DNA of 64,000 bases from Virgibacillus sp. MSP4-1 (lineage in GTDB: Bacteria; Bacillota; Bacilli; Bacillales; Alkalibacillaceae). Position 1 is the first letter of the stretch. Every line of letters starts with the position of its first letter. Of this stretch, positions 54,221-63,561 are shown piece after piece. The position numbers and the translations under genes are program-made. The stretch lies in the NCBI RefSeq assembly GCF_010092505.1, contig NZ_CP048021.1, forward strand, positions 2,480,001 to 2,544,000, read 5' to 3'. Below the pieces are notes generated by a model. The model saw nothing but the letters and a program-made list of their open reading frames with translations. It did not search any database and was not told where the DNA came from.

Positions 54221-54312
54221 GAATATGCCGTGATTTAATTGCTCTCGTCTGGTTCATACTTCTTTGACTCTGAGTCTGCCATGACACAGCCTATCTAGGT
54301 TGGCGCATTCGT
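54221..54312. repeat. Two-unit member of the 52-bp repeat family
   Basis: GAATATGCCGTGA at 54221 and GAGTCTGCCATGAC at 54272 (51-bp spacing) match the anchor of the 50835 array, followed by the same CTCTCG-type middle and GGTTCAT/GCATTC-type ends. Confidence 0.6.
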
Positions 54313-54330
54313 TTAATAAGAATTTCCCAT

Positions 54331-54369
54331 AATAAAGGACTTAGAATTATTTTTTCTAAGTCCTTTATT
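54331..54369. other. Perfect 16-bp hairpin in the rlmN/LLM gap
   Basis: AATAAAGGACTTAGAA (54331-54346) with TTCTAAGTCCTTTATT (54354-54369), 7-nt loop. No T-run after it on either strand, so function as a terminator is doubtful; the rest of 54370-54532 shows no gene. Confidence 0.6.
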
Positions 54370-54532
54370 GGATGTGATATTAAATGTGTAAATATAACGC
54401 AAATGCCCTTGTGCATTCCATTATGGATCCAAAATGCGTTTTAACGTTTTTCACTTCACTCAACGAACTTGTTTTGAATAACCAGGCACTTTTCTCTTAT
54501 TCAAGTCACAAAGAAACAACGCTAAACCAGCC

Positions 54533-55612
54533 TTACACCCGTTCCTTTACCTTTTTATTTTTCTTAATTTGTTTACTACGCAGCTGGCCACAAGCTGCAT
54601 CGATATCTGTGCCCTGTTCTGCACGCACACCGCAGTTGATTCCATTTTCCAGCAGAATGGCATAAAAGTTTTTAATATCTTCAGCAGTACTACGCTGATA
54701 CTGGTTATGCTCACTGACCGGATTATAAGGAATTAAGTTTACATAGGACAAGTGGCGTTTATCTTTCAGCAGGCTGACGAGCTCCTCCGCTTCCTGTTGA
54801 TGATCGTTTACATCGTGGAGCATAATGTACTCAAACGTAATACGACGATTGGTTTTCTCCAGATAATAATCGATTGCATCCATCAATTTCTCAACCGGAA
54901 AGGCGCGGTTGATTTTCATGATTTGTGTTCTTAATTCATTATTTGGAGCGTGCAGGGATATTGCTAAGTTAACCTGCATTCCCAGATCGGCAAACTCATA
55001 AATTTTATGGGCAAGGCCACTGGTTGAAACAGTGATGTGGCGGGCACCAATGGACAGGCCATTCTGATCGTTCACCACACGCAGAAAGTCAACCAGATTG
55101 TCAAAGTTATCGAATGGTTCACCAATACCCATAACGACAATATGACTAACACGTTCACCCTTCTCCTGATCATCCAGGTGATGCTGTACGTTCATGATCT
55201 GCTCCACAATTTCTCCGCTTGATAAATCTCTGTTTTTCCTCAGAATTCCACTGGCACAGAACGTACAGCCAATATTACAGCCAACCTGCGTGGTTACACA
55301 GACAGACAATCCGTAATGGTGCTGCATTAAGACCGTTTCAATTAAATTCCCATCCTGCAATTTGAACAGAAATTTAACCGTACCATCTGTGGACTGCTGC
55401 TTAATTTCCACATCCAGCGTCTGTATGACAAAATGTTCTTTTAATAGTTCTGTACATTCTTTATTCAAGTTTTTCATATCTTCAAATTGCTTGACTCTCT
55501 TTTTATATAACCAATCCCAAACCTGCTGAGCACGGAATTTCTTCTGGCCATGATCCACGAGCCATTCCGTCAGCTGGTCATAGGTTAAACCGTAAATGGA
55601 TTCCTTTGTCAT
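54533..55612 (-). CDS. rlmN: 23S rRNA (adenine(2503)-C2)-methyltransferase
   Basis: Radical-SAM methyltransferase modifying C2 of A2503 in 23S rRNA (and tRNA A37). About 359 residues. The iron-sulfur CxxxCxxC motif is CNIGCTFC (Cys118, 122 and 125 if counted from the upstream ATG) and the second catalytic Cys is in DIDAACGQL near the end. GGIGEPFDN-type SAM stretch present as [15 protein letters not shown] 55612 ([11 protein letters not shown]) has GAGGG 5 nt upstream and is preferred to the ATG at 55630. Confidence 0.95.
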   Translation of the reverse strand: MTKESIYGLTYDQLTEWLVDHGQKKFRAQQVWDWLYKKRVKQFEDMKNLNKECTELLKEHFVIQTLDVEIKQQSTDGTVKFLFKLQDGNLIETVLMQHHYGLSVCVTTQVGCNIGCTFCASGILRKNRDLSSGEIVEQIMNVQHHLDDQEKGERVSHIVVMGIGEPFDNFDNLVDFLRVVNDQNGLSIGARHITVSTSGLAHKIYEFADLGMQVNLAISLHAPNNELRTQIMKINRAFPVEKLMDAIDYYLEKTNRRITFEYIMLHDVNDHQQEAEELVSLLKDKRHLSYVNLIPYNPVSEHNQYQRSTAEDIKNFYAILLENGINCGVRAEQGTDIDAACGQLRSKQIKKNKKVKERV

Positions 55613-55920
55613 GTTAACCCTCATTTCCAAGCATTAGAGTTCTTTTCCTATCTTACTGGAAAATCGGCTATGTATCAAATATAACCAGGCCCTTCCATCA
55701 TGTATTACGAGCTGTTCTTCCTCTCCTTCACGGTTCTCCTTATAAATTTCTAATATGGCGGAATGGGCTGTTCAATGATTCATGATTGACAGATAATTTA
55801 GAGATAATTCTTGTTATGCCATTTATTTTCCTTCATAATATAAAAACGTAGTGTATCTATGAATCTTGTACACTGCAAAATTCGACAATATTCGGGTGGT
55901 GACAGGCACCAGCCCAAATG
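55613..55920. other. Divergent intergenic region, rlmN to the second BCCT gene
   Basis: No gene seen. A TTGACA at 55786-55791 on the plus strand has no convincing -10. A CAGGCACC-containing stretch lies near 55900. Confidence 0.45.
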
Positions 55921-55956
55921 AAGGGAGGATGTGTGTAGACTTAAAACACACATATG
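55921..55956 (+). promoter_or_regulatory. Split ribosome binding site: SD, hairpin, start codon
   Basis: The only Shine-Dalgarno (AAGGGAGG 55921-55928) lies 25 nt before the ATG at 55954. Between them ATGTGTG (55929-55935) and CACACAT (55947-55953) can pair, which would bring the Shine-Dalgarno next to the start codon. Starts between are excluded by TAG in frame. Confidence 0.5.
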
Positions 55957-57705
55957 GTAAACATGAATAAACAACATTACACCTACAGAACGGATAAGCC
56001 ATCAACGGTATTTTACATTTCGTCTATTCTGGTAGCGATCTTTGTCCTTTGGGGAGCGATCTCTCCAGGTTCACTCAGCAATGTGGCAAATAAGGCACTT
56101 GGATGGATGATTACAAACTTTGGCTGGTTCTATATGCTGATTACGGCCTTTTTCGTACTTTTTGTGATTTTCCTGGCGATTAGTCCTTATGGAAAATTAC
56201 GTTTAGGCAAGCCTGACGATCGACCGGAGTATTCCTGGTTCTCATGGATTGGAATGTTATTTGCTGCAGGAATAGGGGTAGGATTTGTTTTCTGGGGAGT
56301 TGCCGAACCTGTTCTTTACTACTTAGAACCACCTGTCGGGTACACTCCGGAAACAAGAGAGTCTGCAATAGCAGGACTTCGCTACGGATCCTATCACTGG
56401 GCACTGCATCCATGGGCAATCTTTTCCATAGTTGGTTTAACTCTTGCCTATGTACAATATCGAAAGGGAAAGCCCGCATTAATCAGTTCTGCTTTCTATC
56501 CTATTCTTGGAGACAGAATTAATGGCTGGGCTGGTAAAACGATCGATATTCTCGCCGTATTAGCTACAAGTACTGGGGTAGCGACAACATTTGGTTTAAG
56601 TGCGATGCAAATTACAGGTGGGCTTTCACACCTTACAGACATTCCAAACAATGTCTGGACACAAATTGTGATTATTGCCATCGTTACGTTCCTATTTATC
56701 TTTTCAGCTGCCAAAGGTGTGAATAAAGGAATTAAAAGATTAAGTAATATAAACTTAGGTGTTGCAGGCCTTTTCTTCCTCTTTGTTTTAATCGTTGGAC
56801 CTACTCTATTCATTGCGGAGAGCTTCGTAACGACACTTGGGGGATACATTTCCAACGTGATTCCAATGAGCTTAACGCTTACACCATTTTCAGAAAGCGA
56901 ATGGCTTGGCACAAACACGATCTTTTTCTGGGCATGGCATATATCATGGGCACCATTTATGGGGCTTTTCATCGCCCGTATTTCACGGGGACGTACAATC
57001 CGTGAGTTTATGGGAGGCGTGCTGATCGTTCCATCGCTATTAGCGCTAATCTGGTTCTCTACTTTTGGGGGAACTGCCCTGAATCTTGAAATGTATGGCC
57101 CAGGTGGCATTGCAGAGCTTGTCACAGGGAAGGTTGAACTAGCTCTATTCGCAACCTTAGCCGAGCTGCCACTAAGCACAATCACAAGTATATTAGCCGT
57201 TCTATTAATTCTGATTTTCTTCATTACTTCCGCCGATTCCGCATCATATGTACTCGGTGCTATGACATCTCGGGGAAGTTTAAATCCAAGCATGGGCGTA
57301 AAACTAGTCTGGGGCTTATTAATTGCCGGAACTGCCAGTGTATTACTATTAAGTGGTGGTGGCGGACTCACGGCTCTCCAAACAGCCTCGATTATTACTG
57401 CACTTCCTTTTGCTTTCATCATGCTGGTCATGATCATCTCCATACTGATTACATTTAATCAGGACCATCAAAGCGTACAAGCGAAGAAGCGTAAGCGACA
57501 ATTAAAATCGATGAAAAAGGAATTTAAAGAAGAATTCTATGATGATATGAAAGATGATGTGTATGATGAAGTAAAAGAAGAAGTTTACGATGATGTGAAG
57601 GAAGAAGTTTATGACGAAATTAAAGAAGAGGTAAAAGAAGAGCTGATTGAGGAATTTGACCTGAACGAACAATCAAACACCAATGATACAAAGAACAAAG
57701 AATAA
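55954..57705 (+). CDS. BCCT family transporter with long acidic repeat tail
   Basis: Second BCCT importer, 583 residues. Twelve TM segments (about 20-490), the glycine motif AGIGVGFVFWGVAEPVLYY (about 97-115) and the WHISWAPFMGLFIARISRGRTIREF segment (about 328-352). After the last helix a basic stretch (AKKRKRQLKSMKK) leads to an acidic tail of five eight-residue units: FYDDMKDD, VYDEVKEE, VYDDVKEE, VYDEIKEE and VKEELIEE (528-567). In BetP the C-terminal tail senses osmotic state; here it is extended and unusually acidic. ATG 55954 has an unusual ribosome site. Confidence 0.93.
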   Translation: MVNMNKQHYTYRTDKPSTVFYISSILVAIFVLWGAISPGSLSNVANKALGWMITNFGWFYMLITAFFVLFVIFLAISPYGKLRLGKPDDRPEYSWFSWIGMLFAAGIGVGFVFWGVAEPVLYYLEPPVGYTPETRESAIAGLRYGSYHWALHPWAIFSIVGLTLAYVQYRKGKPALISSAFYPILGDRINGWAGKTIDILAVLATSTGVATTFGLSAMQITGGLSHLTDIPNNVWTQIVIIAIVTFLFIFSAAKGVNKGIKRLSNINLGVAGLFFLFVLIVGPTLFIAESFVTTLGGYISNVIPMSLTLTPFSESEWLGTNTIFFWAWHISWAPFMGLFIARISRGRTIREFMGGVLIVPSLLALIWFSTFGGTALNLEMYGPGGIAELVTGKVELALFATLAELPLSTITSILAVLLILIFFITSADSASYVLGAMTSRGSLNPSMGVKLVWGLLIAGTASVLLLSGGGGLTALQTASIITALPFAFIMLVMIISILITFNQDHQSVQAKKRKRQLKSMKKEFKEEFYDDMKDDVYDEVKEEVYDDVKEEVYDEIKEEVKEELIEEFDLNEQSNTNDTKNKE

Positions 57706-57768
57706 AGTGAAAATTTCCATCAGTGTTTTTTCTCCATCCCCACTGATAGTGAATTAAATTTTTTAGAA

Positions 57769-57799
57769 AGGCGGTCATGAACTTGACCGCCTATTTTTT
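57769..57799 (+). terminator. Terminator of the second BCCT gene
   Basis: AGGCGGTCA (57769-57777) with TGACCGCCT (57784-57792), then ATTTTTT. Confidence 0.92.
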
Positions 57800-57946
57800 G
57801 ATGCTTTAATAGCTTCAGACTCAAAAAGAATCATTGGTCCCAAAACTTTAAAATATTTTCATTCATCATACTATTCTATATTTTAACTATATTAAAATAT
57901 CTAACATATTGATTGTTAGTACATTTTTCCTCTATTTAAAAATGTT

Positions 57947-57976
57947 TTGACAACTCCCTAATGATAAAAGTATTAT
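57947..57976 (+). promoter_or_regulatory. SigA-type promoter of the POT gene
   Basis: Consensus TTGACA (57947-57952), 18-bp spacer and TATTAT (57971-57976). Confidence 0.7.
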
Positions 57977-58002
57977 ATTAATATATCAGGGAGGTAAAAA
58001 AT

Positions 58003-59493
58003 ATGTCAGAAATATCTAAACAGGAAATTGTAGATAGTGTTCCTCAAAAGGGATTCTTCGGACATCCTAAGGGCTTATTTACACTATTCTTTACCGAATT
58101 CTGGGAACGTTTCTCCTACTACGGAATGAGAGCGATCCTTCTCTATTATATGTATTACGGGGTTACCCAAGGTGGTTTAGGACTGGATCGAACCACAGCA
58201 TTATCCATTATGTCCATTTACGGATCATTAGTCTATATGTCAGGAATTATTGGAGGATGGCTGGCCGACCGTATTTTCGGAACCAGGAAGGCCATTTTTT
58301 ATGGTGGAATCCTGATTATGCTCGGACATATTGCCTTGGCTATACCTGGAAGCGTCGCACTGTTCTTCATCTCTATGGTTCTTATCGTGCTTGGTACAGG
58401 ACTATTGAAGCCTAACGTATCCAGTGTTGTTGGAGATATTTACAGTGAAAAAGATGAACGCCGTGATGCCGGATTCAGTATTTTCTATATGGGAATTAAC
58501 TTAGGTGCCGTTCTGGCTCCATGGATTACCGGATCCCTAATGGACTATAGCTTCCACTTAGGATTCAGTATGGCCGCGATTGGAATGTTTATTGGACTTA
58601 TTCTATTTATGATTACAGGAAAAGGATTTCTTGGTTTAGCGGGTACACAGGTTGCCAATCCGTTATCCGGGGAAGAGAAGAAAAAAGTTTACACGGCTAT
58701 CGGTACAGGAGTAGTTCTTATTGCGATTCTTTGTGCGATTGCCATTCCAGCCGGTTATTTAACGATTGATGCCTTTGTTGCTCTGGTAGGTATTCTGGGT
58801 ATTCTGCTTCCGATTATTTACTTTACAAGAATGTATCGAAGCCCAAATACCACAAGTGTTGAGCGTTCACGTTTAATTGCCTATATCCCGCTATTTATTG
58901 CGTCCGTTATGTTCTGGGCCATTCAGGAGCAGGGATCTACCATTCTTGCTAACTATGCCGACCAGCGAACCCAGCTCAACTTCTTAGGAATTGAACTTGA
59001 GCCTGCATGGTTCCAGTCATTGAATCCTATGTTTATTATTGTGTTGGCGCCTGTATTTGCCTGGATGTGGGTGAAACTGGGAAATCGTCAGCCAAGCATT
59101 CCAAAGAAATTCTCTCTTGGTCTATTATTTGCCGGTTTATCCTTCATCGTTATCCTTATCCCGGGTTACATGGCTGGTACAGATTCACTTGTTAATCCTA
59201 TGTGGCTTGTATTAAGTTACTTTATAGTTGTACTTGGTGAGCTTTGCTTGTCTCCTGTAGGATTATCAGCGACTACAAAACTGGCACCACGAGCTTTCTC
59301 AGCACAAACAATGAGCTTATGGTTCCTTTCCAACGCAGCAGCGCAGGCCATCAACGCTCAAGTCGTAAAATTCTATACTGCAGAAAATGAAATTCTTTAC
59401 TTCGGTACCATTGGCGGAGTGGCGATTGCTTTAAGTATTATTCTTTTCGCCTTCTCTCCAAAAATTCAAACCTTTATGAAAGGTGTTCATTAA
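58003..59493 (+). CDS. POT family proton-dependent di-/tripeptide transporter
   Basis: Proton-coupled oligopeptide importer (DtpT/YclF-like). 496 residues, twelve to fourteen helices. N-terminal FFTEFWERFSYYGMRAILLYYM contains the ExxER-type motif of POT transporters, and later MGINLGAVLAPWITGSL and FWAIQEQGSTILANYADQR. GGGAGG precedes the ATG. With PepT this would allow complete use of tripeptides. Confidence 0.94.
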   Translation: MSEISKQEIVDSVPQKGFFGHPKGLFTLFFTEFWERFSYYGMRAILLYYMYYGVTQGGLGLDRTTALSIMSIYGSLVYMSGIIGGWLADRIFGTRKAIFYGGILIMLGHIALAIPGSVALFFISMVLIVLGTGLLKPNVSSVVGDIYSEKDERRDAGFSIFYMGINLGAVLAPWITGSLMDYSFHLGFSMAAIGMFIGLILFMITGKGFLGLAGTQVANPLSGEEKKKVYTAIGTGVVLIAILCAIAIPAGYLTIDAFVALVGILGILLPIIYFTRMYRSPNTTSVERSRLIAYIPLFIASVMFWAIQEQGSTILANYADQRTQLNFLGIELEPAWFQSLNPMFIIVLAPVFAWMWVKLGNRQPSIPKKFSLGLLFAGLSFIVILIPGYMAGTDSLVNPMWLVLSYFIVVLGELCLSPVGLSATTKLAPRAFSAQTMSLWFLSNAAAQAINAQVVKFYTAENEILYFGTIGGVAIALSIILFAFSPKIQTFMKGVH

Positions 59494-59547
59494 TCAAAAA
59501 ACATAAGCACCGTTATCAGGTAATGTCGCTTCTGTTTTAAGACGATG

Positions 59548-59584
59548 AAAAAACCTCCTGCTTTAATTAAGCAGGAGGTTTTTT
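59548..59584 (+). terminator. Terminator of the POT gene
   Basis: A long perfect stem (AAAAAACCTCCTGC 59548-59561 with GCAGGAGGTTTTTT 59571-59584), ending in a T-run. Confidence 0.93.
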
Positions 59585-59765
59585 ATGGACAGGAAATGAT
59601 TAAATGGCCCATTTGCTAATTGGAAAGTAAAGAGACCACGTCCACCCTTGTTATTGAATAAGAATAATCTCATTCCATAAAGGCTATTTTTGGTGTTTTC
59701 TTTTCATTATCGGTAAAATAATAAATGAGTCATTTATGGAACTTTGACAGGAAGGATTTTTCCTC

Positions 59766-61262
59766 ATGCAAACCACCGTTGAATCAATCATTTTTTTATT
59801 TTCCTTAATGCTAATTATTGGGGTCTTAACAACAAAATTCTCATCTCGTTTAGGGTTACCCTCTCTTGTTCTGTTCCTGTTTGCAGGAATGCTGCTAAAC
59901 CAGTTTTTTTATTTTGAAAATGTAGAATTAACCCAGTTTATTGGGATTCTGGCCCTTATTATTATTCTTTTTGAAGGGGGTACCCAAACGAAATGGGATC
60001 ATATTCGCCCTGTCTTGGGTGGTGCCGGTACATTGGCAACAGCCGGCGTTTTAGTCACCAGCTTCGTAACAGGACTGGCGGCGATGTATATTTTAAACCT
60101 TTCTTTACTGGAAGGGCTGCTCTTTGGCGCCATTGTCGGGTCAACAGACGCCGCTGCGGTATTTTCCGTGCTTGGTAATAAAAATATTAAACGGAAGCTT
60201 ACCGCTACATTAGAAGCTGAATCAGGCTCCAACGACCCGATGGCGGTATTTTTAACCATTGCCTTCATTGAATTAATTCAAATTCCTGACCGCTCCATCT
60301 GGCTGGCAGTAGGTGACTTCTTCTTACAAATGGGGCTTGGGCTTATATTCGGGTTAATCCTGGGTAAAATCAGCTTGACCGTGATTAATAATATTAAGCT
60401 CGACGTCTCGGGGATGTATCCCATCCTTGCTGTGGGAAGTGCGATTTTTACCTATGGACTGACCGATGTCTTTGGCGGAAGCGGGTTTCTTGCTGTCTAT
60501 GTAATGGCTGTTTTTATCGGGAACAGTGATTTAATGTATCGCTTTTCGATTGTGCGATTTAATGAAGGGTTTGCCTGGATGATGCAAATCATTATGTTTA
60601 TCTTCCTGGGTCTTCTCGTTTTCCCGGGTCAATTAGTTGATGTCATCTGGGAAGGTATTTTATTAGCTCTGATTCTCATGTTTATAGCTCGACCACTGGC
60701 CGTATTTCTCTGTATGCTTTTCTTTAAATACAATGTGAAAGAAAAGCTCTTTATTTCCTGGGCCGGGCTAAAAGGTGCCGTTCCGATTGTCCTGGCCACC
60801 TATCCGATCATTACCGGGGTAGAAAATGCTCAGTTAATCTTTAATGCCGTCTTTTTCGTTGTGCTGTTTTCCGCTTTAATTCAGGGCAGTACCCTTTCCC
60901 CGCTGGCAAACAAACTAAGGCTTACACGTGATGACGATGACTTTGATACGTCAAGTCTGGATATGATTAATTTAGGCAATACAGATTCGGAAATCATTAA
61001 GCTGATTGTCACTCACAAGTCACCATCTGTTGAAAAATCCCTAATCGAAATCACTCTGCCCCACGATACACTCATTATCGGAATCGTAAGGGATGAAACG
61101 TTGATTACTCCAACCGGAAATTCCATTATTAAATCCGGGGACACGCTGTATGTACTTAGTCATAAGAAGAGCAGGGAAGAAGCCAAGCAGGTTTTACTAG
61201 GAGAAAAGGAAAAGAAGGCTCAGCAAAAGCCGCGTAAAGAGAAGAAAAAGCGAGGATCGTAA
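59766..61262 (+). CDS. Cation/proton antiporter of the NhaP2/CvrA type with TrkA-C domain
   Basis: Exchanges K+ or Na+ for protons. 498 residues: about twelve TM (1-390), with ILFEGGTQTKWDHIRPVL, the ST-D motif GSTDAAAVFSVLG (about 124-136) and ESGSNDPMAVFLTI (about 154-167). A cytoplasmic TrkA-C/RCK_C-type regulatory domain (about 410-475, LPHDTLIIGIVRDETLITPTGN) and a strongly basic tail end the chain. Short ATG start with AGGAAGG upstream. Whether the ion is K+ or Na+ is not decided by the sequence. Confidence 0.9.
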   Translation: MQTTVESIIFLFSLMLIIGVLTTKFSSRLGLPSLVLFLFAGMLLNQFFYFENVELTQFIGILALIIILFEGGTQTKWDHIRPVLGGAGTLATAGVLVTSFVTGLAAMYILNLSLLEGLLFGAIVGSTDAAAVFSVLGNKNIKRKLTATLEAESGSNDPMAVFLTIAFIELIQIPDRSIWLAVGDFFLQMGLGLIFGLILGKISLTVINNIKLDVSGMYPILAVGSAIFTYGLTDVFGGSGFLAVYVMAVFIGNSDLMYRFSIVRFNEGFAWMMQIIMFIFLGLLVFPGQLVDVIWEGILLALILMFIARPLAVFLCMLFFKYNVKEKLFISWAGLKGAVPIVLATYPIITGVENAQLIFNAVFFVVLFSALIQGSTLSPLANKLRLTRDDDDFDTSSLDMINLGNTDSEIIKLIVTHKSPSVEKSLIEITLPHDTLIIGIVRDETLITPTGNSIIKSGDTLYVLSHKKSREEAKQVLLGEKEKKAQQKPRKEKKKRGS

Positions 61263-61285
61263 TCGTACTGATCATTAGTATAGAA

Positions 61286-61311
61286 AAGGAGTGCGACAGC
61301 CTGCACTCCTT
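61286..61311. terminator. Possible terminator between antiporter and coiled-coil gene
   Basis: AAGGAGTGC (61286-61294) with GCACTCCTT (61303-61311). The T tract is short on both sides. Confidence 0.5.
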
Positions 61312-61364
61312 AGTATTAGATGATTTGTTTTTATGGCACCAAAACTGTGTATCCCGGCGGACGA

Positions 61365-62141
61365 CTATTTCTCCCTGGTTGCCTCATCGGAAGAATTACG
61401 CTTCTCCTCTTTGCTATCTGTTATCGTCCAGAGGGTAAGAGGCTTATCGTCCCCTGTCAGCAACTTATAAAAATAGGAAGCTGTATGGTTATACCCATTT
61501 TCCACTTTCTCTGCCAAATAACTGGCCCTTTCATATAGAATCGATCGAAAATGATCTAATTGCATTAAGGCCTTTTCCGTAAGGGCTTCCTGATTTTCTA
61601 AACGATCCACAACATCCTTTTGCTTCTGATCCTGCTCTGATATCTTCTGAGCCATCTTCTGCTGTTCTCTGGCCACTTCCTTAAGCTGTTCAACCATTTG
61701 ATGCTTAGCTGATGCATAGGTATCCAATTGCTCCGACAAACCCTGATGATTCTGAGCCAATTCCGCCAGTTGCTGCAAAACCTTTTGACTGTTCCCGTGA
61801 CCCGTATCTGCACGTTTCAGTAACTCTTCAAACTGCTGTTCCATATGCTGGAGCTCTTCCACGGTCTGCTGCTGAAATGCTTCGTTGGATTTCCGTTGTT
61901 CCTTTAACTCCTGTATATCACTGTCCAGACCTTTCCATCGCTGTAAATGGGCCTGGTTTTGCTGTTCGTGCTGTACTTTTATCTGTTTTAAAGAGTGCAA
62001 TATGGATTCATTCGCCATCTTTTGCTCTTCCATAAGCTCCGAGAGATAATCACGGCGTAAATAGGTCTGGTTAGGCTCATGAAGTTCACCTTGATTTTTA
62101 TAGACACCCGGATTTCCGGACTGATTCATATACAACCCCAT
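61365..62141 (-). CDS. Cytoplasmic coiled-coil protein of unknown function
   Basis: About 258 residues, very rich in Gln, Glu and Lys, predicted to be almost wholly coiled coil from about 35 to 215. The C-terminal part (VENGYNHTASYFYKLLTGDDKPLTLWTI) may be a small ordered domain. No signal or TM. ATG 62141 has AAGGGA 10 nt upstream and is preferred to the upstream GTG. No function recognised. Confidence 0.8.
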   Translation of the reverse strand: MGLYMNQSGNPGVYKNQGELHEPNQTYLRRDYLSELMEEQKMANESILHSLKQIKVQHEQQNQAHLQRWKGLDSDIQELKEQRKSNEAFQQQTVEELQHMEQQFEELLKRADTGHGNSQKVLQQLAELAQNHQGLSEQLDTYASAKHQMVEQLKEVAREQQKMAQKISEQDQKQKDVVDRLENQEALTEKALMQLDHFRSILYERASYLAEKVENGYNHTASYFYKLLTGDDKPLTLWTITDSKEEKRNSSDEATREK

Positions 62142-62216
62142 TGATATCACATCCCTTGTTGAAATGCTGGTTTATTATATGCATTTTGTCTCAATTCGGG
62201 ACGTTCAACTGGAAAA

Positions 62217-62834
62217 TCAGCGGCGAATCAGTTCAATAAAATGGGATAGAATTTTTGCCGTCAGTCCCCATATCACTTTTTGATCATAAACGTAAAAATA
62301 CTCATCTATTTTACTCGTCCGCCACTTATAATTTTTACCCCCTGTGATTAATTCAAAGGGAAAACCTGCTTCCGGCTTCACCTTCACATCCACGTGATAA
62401 ACATCTGGTTCATTTTCCATAAAAAAGGTCAGCGGTACCATAAATATCTCCTCCACCTCTTCAGGATTCGGATTCAGGTTGTCTAACGAATCAATCCAAC
62501 CGGCATGGGCATATACAATCATTCCGAATGGAGAGACCATGTAATCAAGCGGATACACATCCTTAATTTCTGATTCACCAATCCCCAGCTCCTCCGTTGT
62601 TTCCCGAATCGCCGCAGCCTGTTCTGAATCATCGGTTTGATCAATTCTGCCCCCGGGAAAACAAATTTCCCCAGGCTGCCGTTTTAGCTGATGAGAACGG
62701 ACTTCAAAGAGGATATAAATATCGTCATCTTTACGAATAAGAGGCAGTAAAACAGAGGATTTTGAAAAACGTTCATTGCCTAATACAGAAGGCTCATGCT
62801 GCTGCACCTTTTTTAAAATATCTCCAGAATTCAT
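62217..62834 (-). CDS. NUDIX hydrolase, CoA pyrophosphatase-like
   Basis: Cytoplasmic NUDIX enzyme expected to split CoA or related nucleoside diphosphate derivatives. 205 residues. The NUDIX box runs from about 61 (GGRIDQTDDSEQAAAIRETTEELG); the RETTEE Glu cluster is complete. The preceding LKRQPGEICFPGG stretch is the signature of the CoA-pyrophosphatase subgroup (YeaB/NudL). It lies next to the coiled-coil gene on the same strand. Confidence 0.9.
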   Translation of the reverse strand: MNSGDILKKVQQHEPSVLGNERFSKSSVLLPLIRKDDDIYILFEVRSHQLKRQPGEICFPGGRIDQTDDSEQAAAIRETTEELGIGESEIKDVYPLDYMVSPFGMIVYAHAGWIDSLDNLNPNPEEVEEIFMVPLTFFMENEPDVYHVDVKVKPEAGFPFELITGGKNYKWRTSKIDEYFYVYDQKVIWGLTAKILSHFIELIRR

Positions 62835-62894
62835 ACATTCACCCCAACATGTTATCCTTTCATATAACTATAGCAGAAAATATTAGGGGATGAC

Positions 62895-62919
62895 AGAAAA
62901 GCGGAGGCGACCGGGTAGG
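62895..62919 (+). repeat. Second copy of the AAGCGGAGGCGACCGG motif
   Basis: The same 20-bp start (AGAAAAGCGGAGGCGACCGG) as the element downstream of topB, here followed by GTAGGCCCGACGG. Confidence 0.5.
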
Positions 62920-62982
62920 CCCGACGGCTGGATATCGTAATGAGAGGTGATGAAGGCCATTTATCCTTAAGATTTATATGGA

Positions 62983-63466
62983 TTTGGTCTTCATGGGATC
63001 AATGACGGACACTTTTGGCGAATTCCGCCATTCATTTGGCCTTCATGAAACCTGTGACGGACATTGGATGATTATCTTTTCATAAATTTGGCCTTCACAA
63101 CTTTGTTGACGGACACTTCCGGCGAATTCCACCATTCATCTGGCCTTCATGAAACCTGTGACGGACATTGGATGATTATCTTTTCATAAATTTGGCCTTC
63201 ACAACTTTGATGACGGACACTTCCGGCGAATTCCACCATTCATTTGGCCTTCATGAAACCTGTGACGGACATTGGATGATTATCTTTTCATAAATTTGGC
63301 CTTCACAACTTTGATGACGGACACTTCCGGCGAATTCCACCATTCATTTGGCCTTCATGAAACCTATGACGGACATTGGATGATTATCTTTTCATAAATT
63401 TGGCCTTCACACCTTTGATGACGGACACTTCCGGCGAATTGCACCATTCATTTGGCCTTCATTCAT
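62983..63466. repeat. 52-bp tandem repeat array, nine units plus a partial
   Basis: Units of 52 bp begin TTTGGCCTTCA (first TTTGGTCTTCA) at 62983, 63035, 63087, 63139, 63191, 63243, 63295, 63347 and 63399, then a partial copy at 63451. Two types alternate (…GACGGACATTGGATGATTATC… and …GACGGACACTTCCGGCGAATTC…), so the higher-order period is 104 bp. Copies of each type are nearly identical. All share TGACGGACA. It has no ribosome binding site or frame-preserving ORF and fills the divergent gap between the NUDIX and MFS genes. Confidence 0.92.
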
Positions 63467-63561
63467 AATCTTATAAAGAAAATAAACCTCACTACTCATT
63501 CGCATTTTAAAACGATTTGAATTATCATAAAAGAATAATCATCGTCATAGGAGTGACCGAC

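Noticed and set aside
54384-54665. Plus-strand ORF of 93 codons before rlmN
   Set aside because: Its second half is antisense to rlmN, there is no ribosome site, and no family is recognised.
56496-57443. 315-codon minus-strand ORF
   Set aside because: It is antisense to the second BCCT gene, with a composition expected from the opposite strand of a membrane-protein gene, and it has no ribosome site or family motif.
62983-63466. Array resembling a CRISPR locus
   Set aside because: Alternating units are themselves conserved, so there are no variable spacers; no cas genes.
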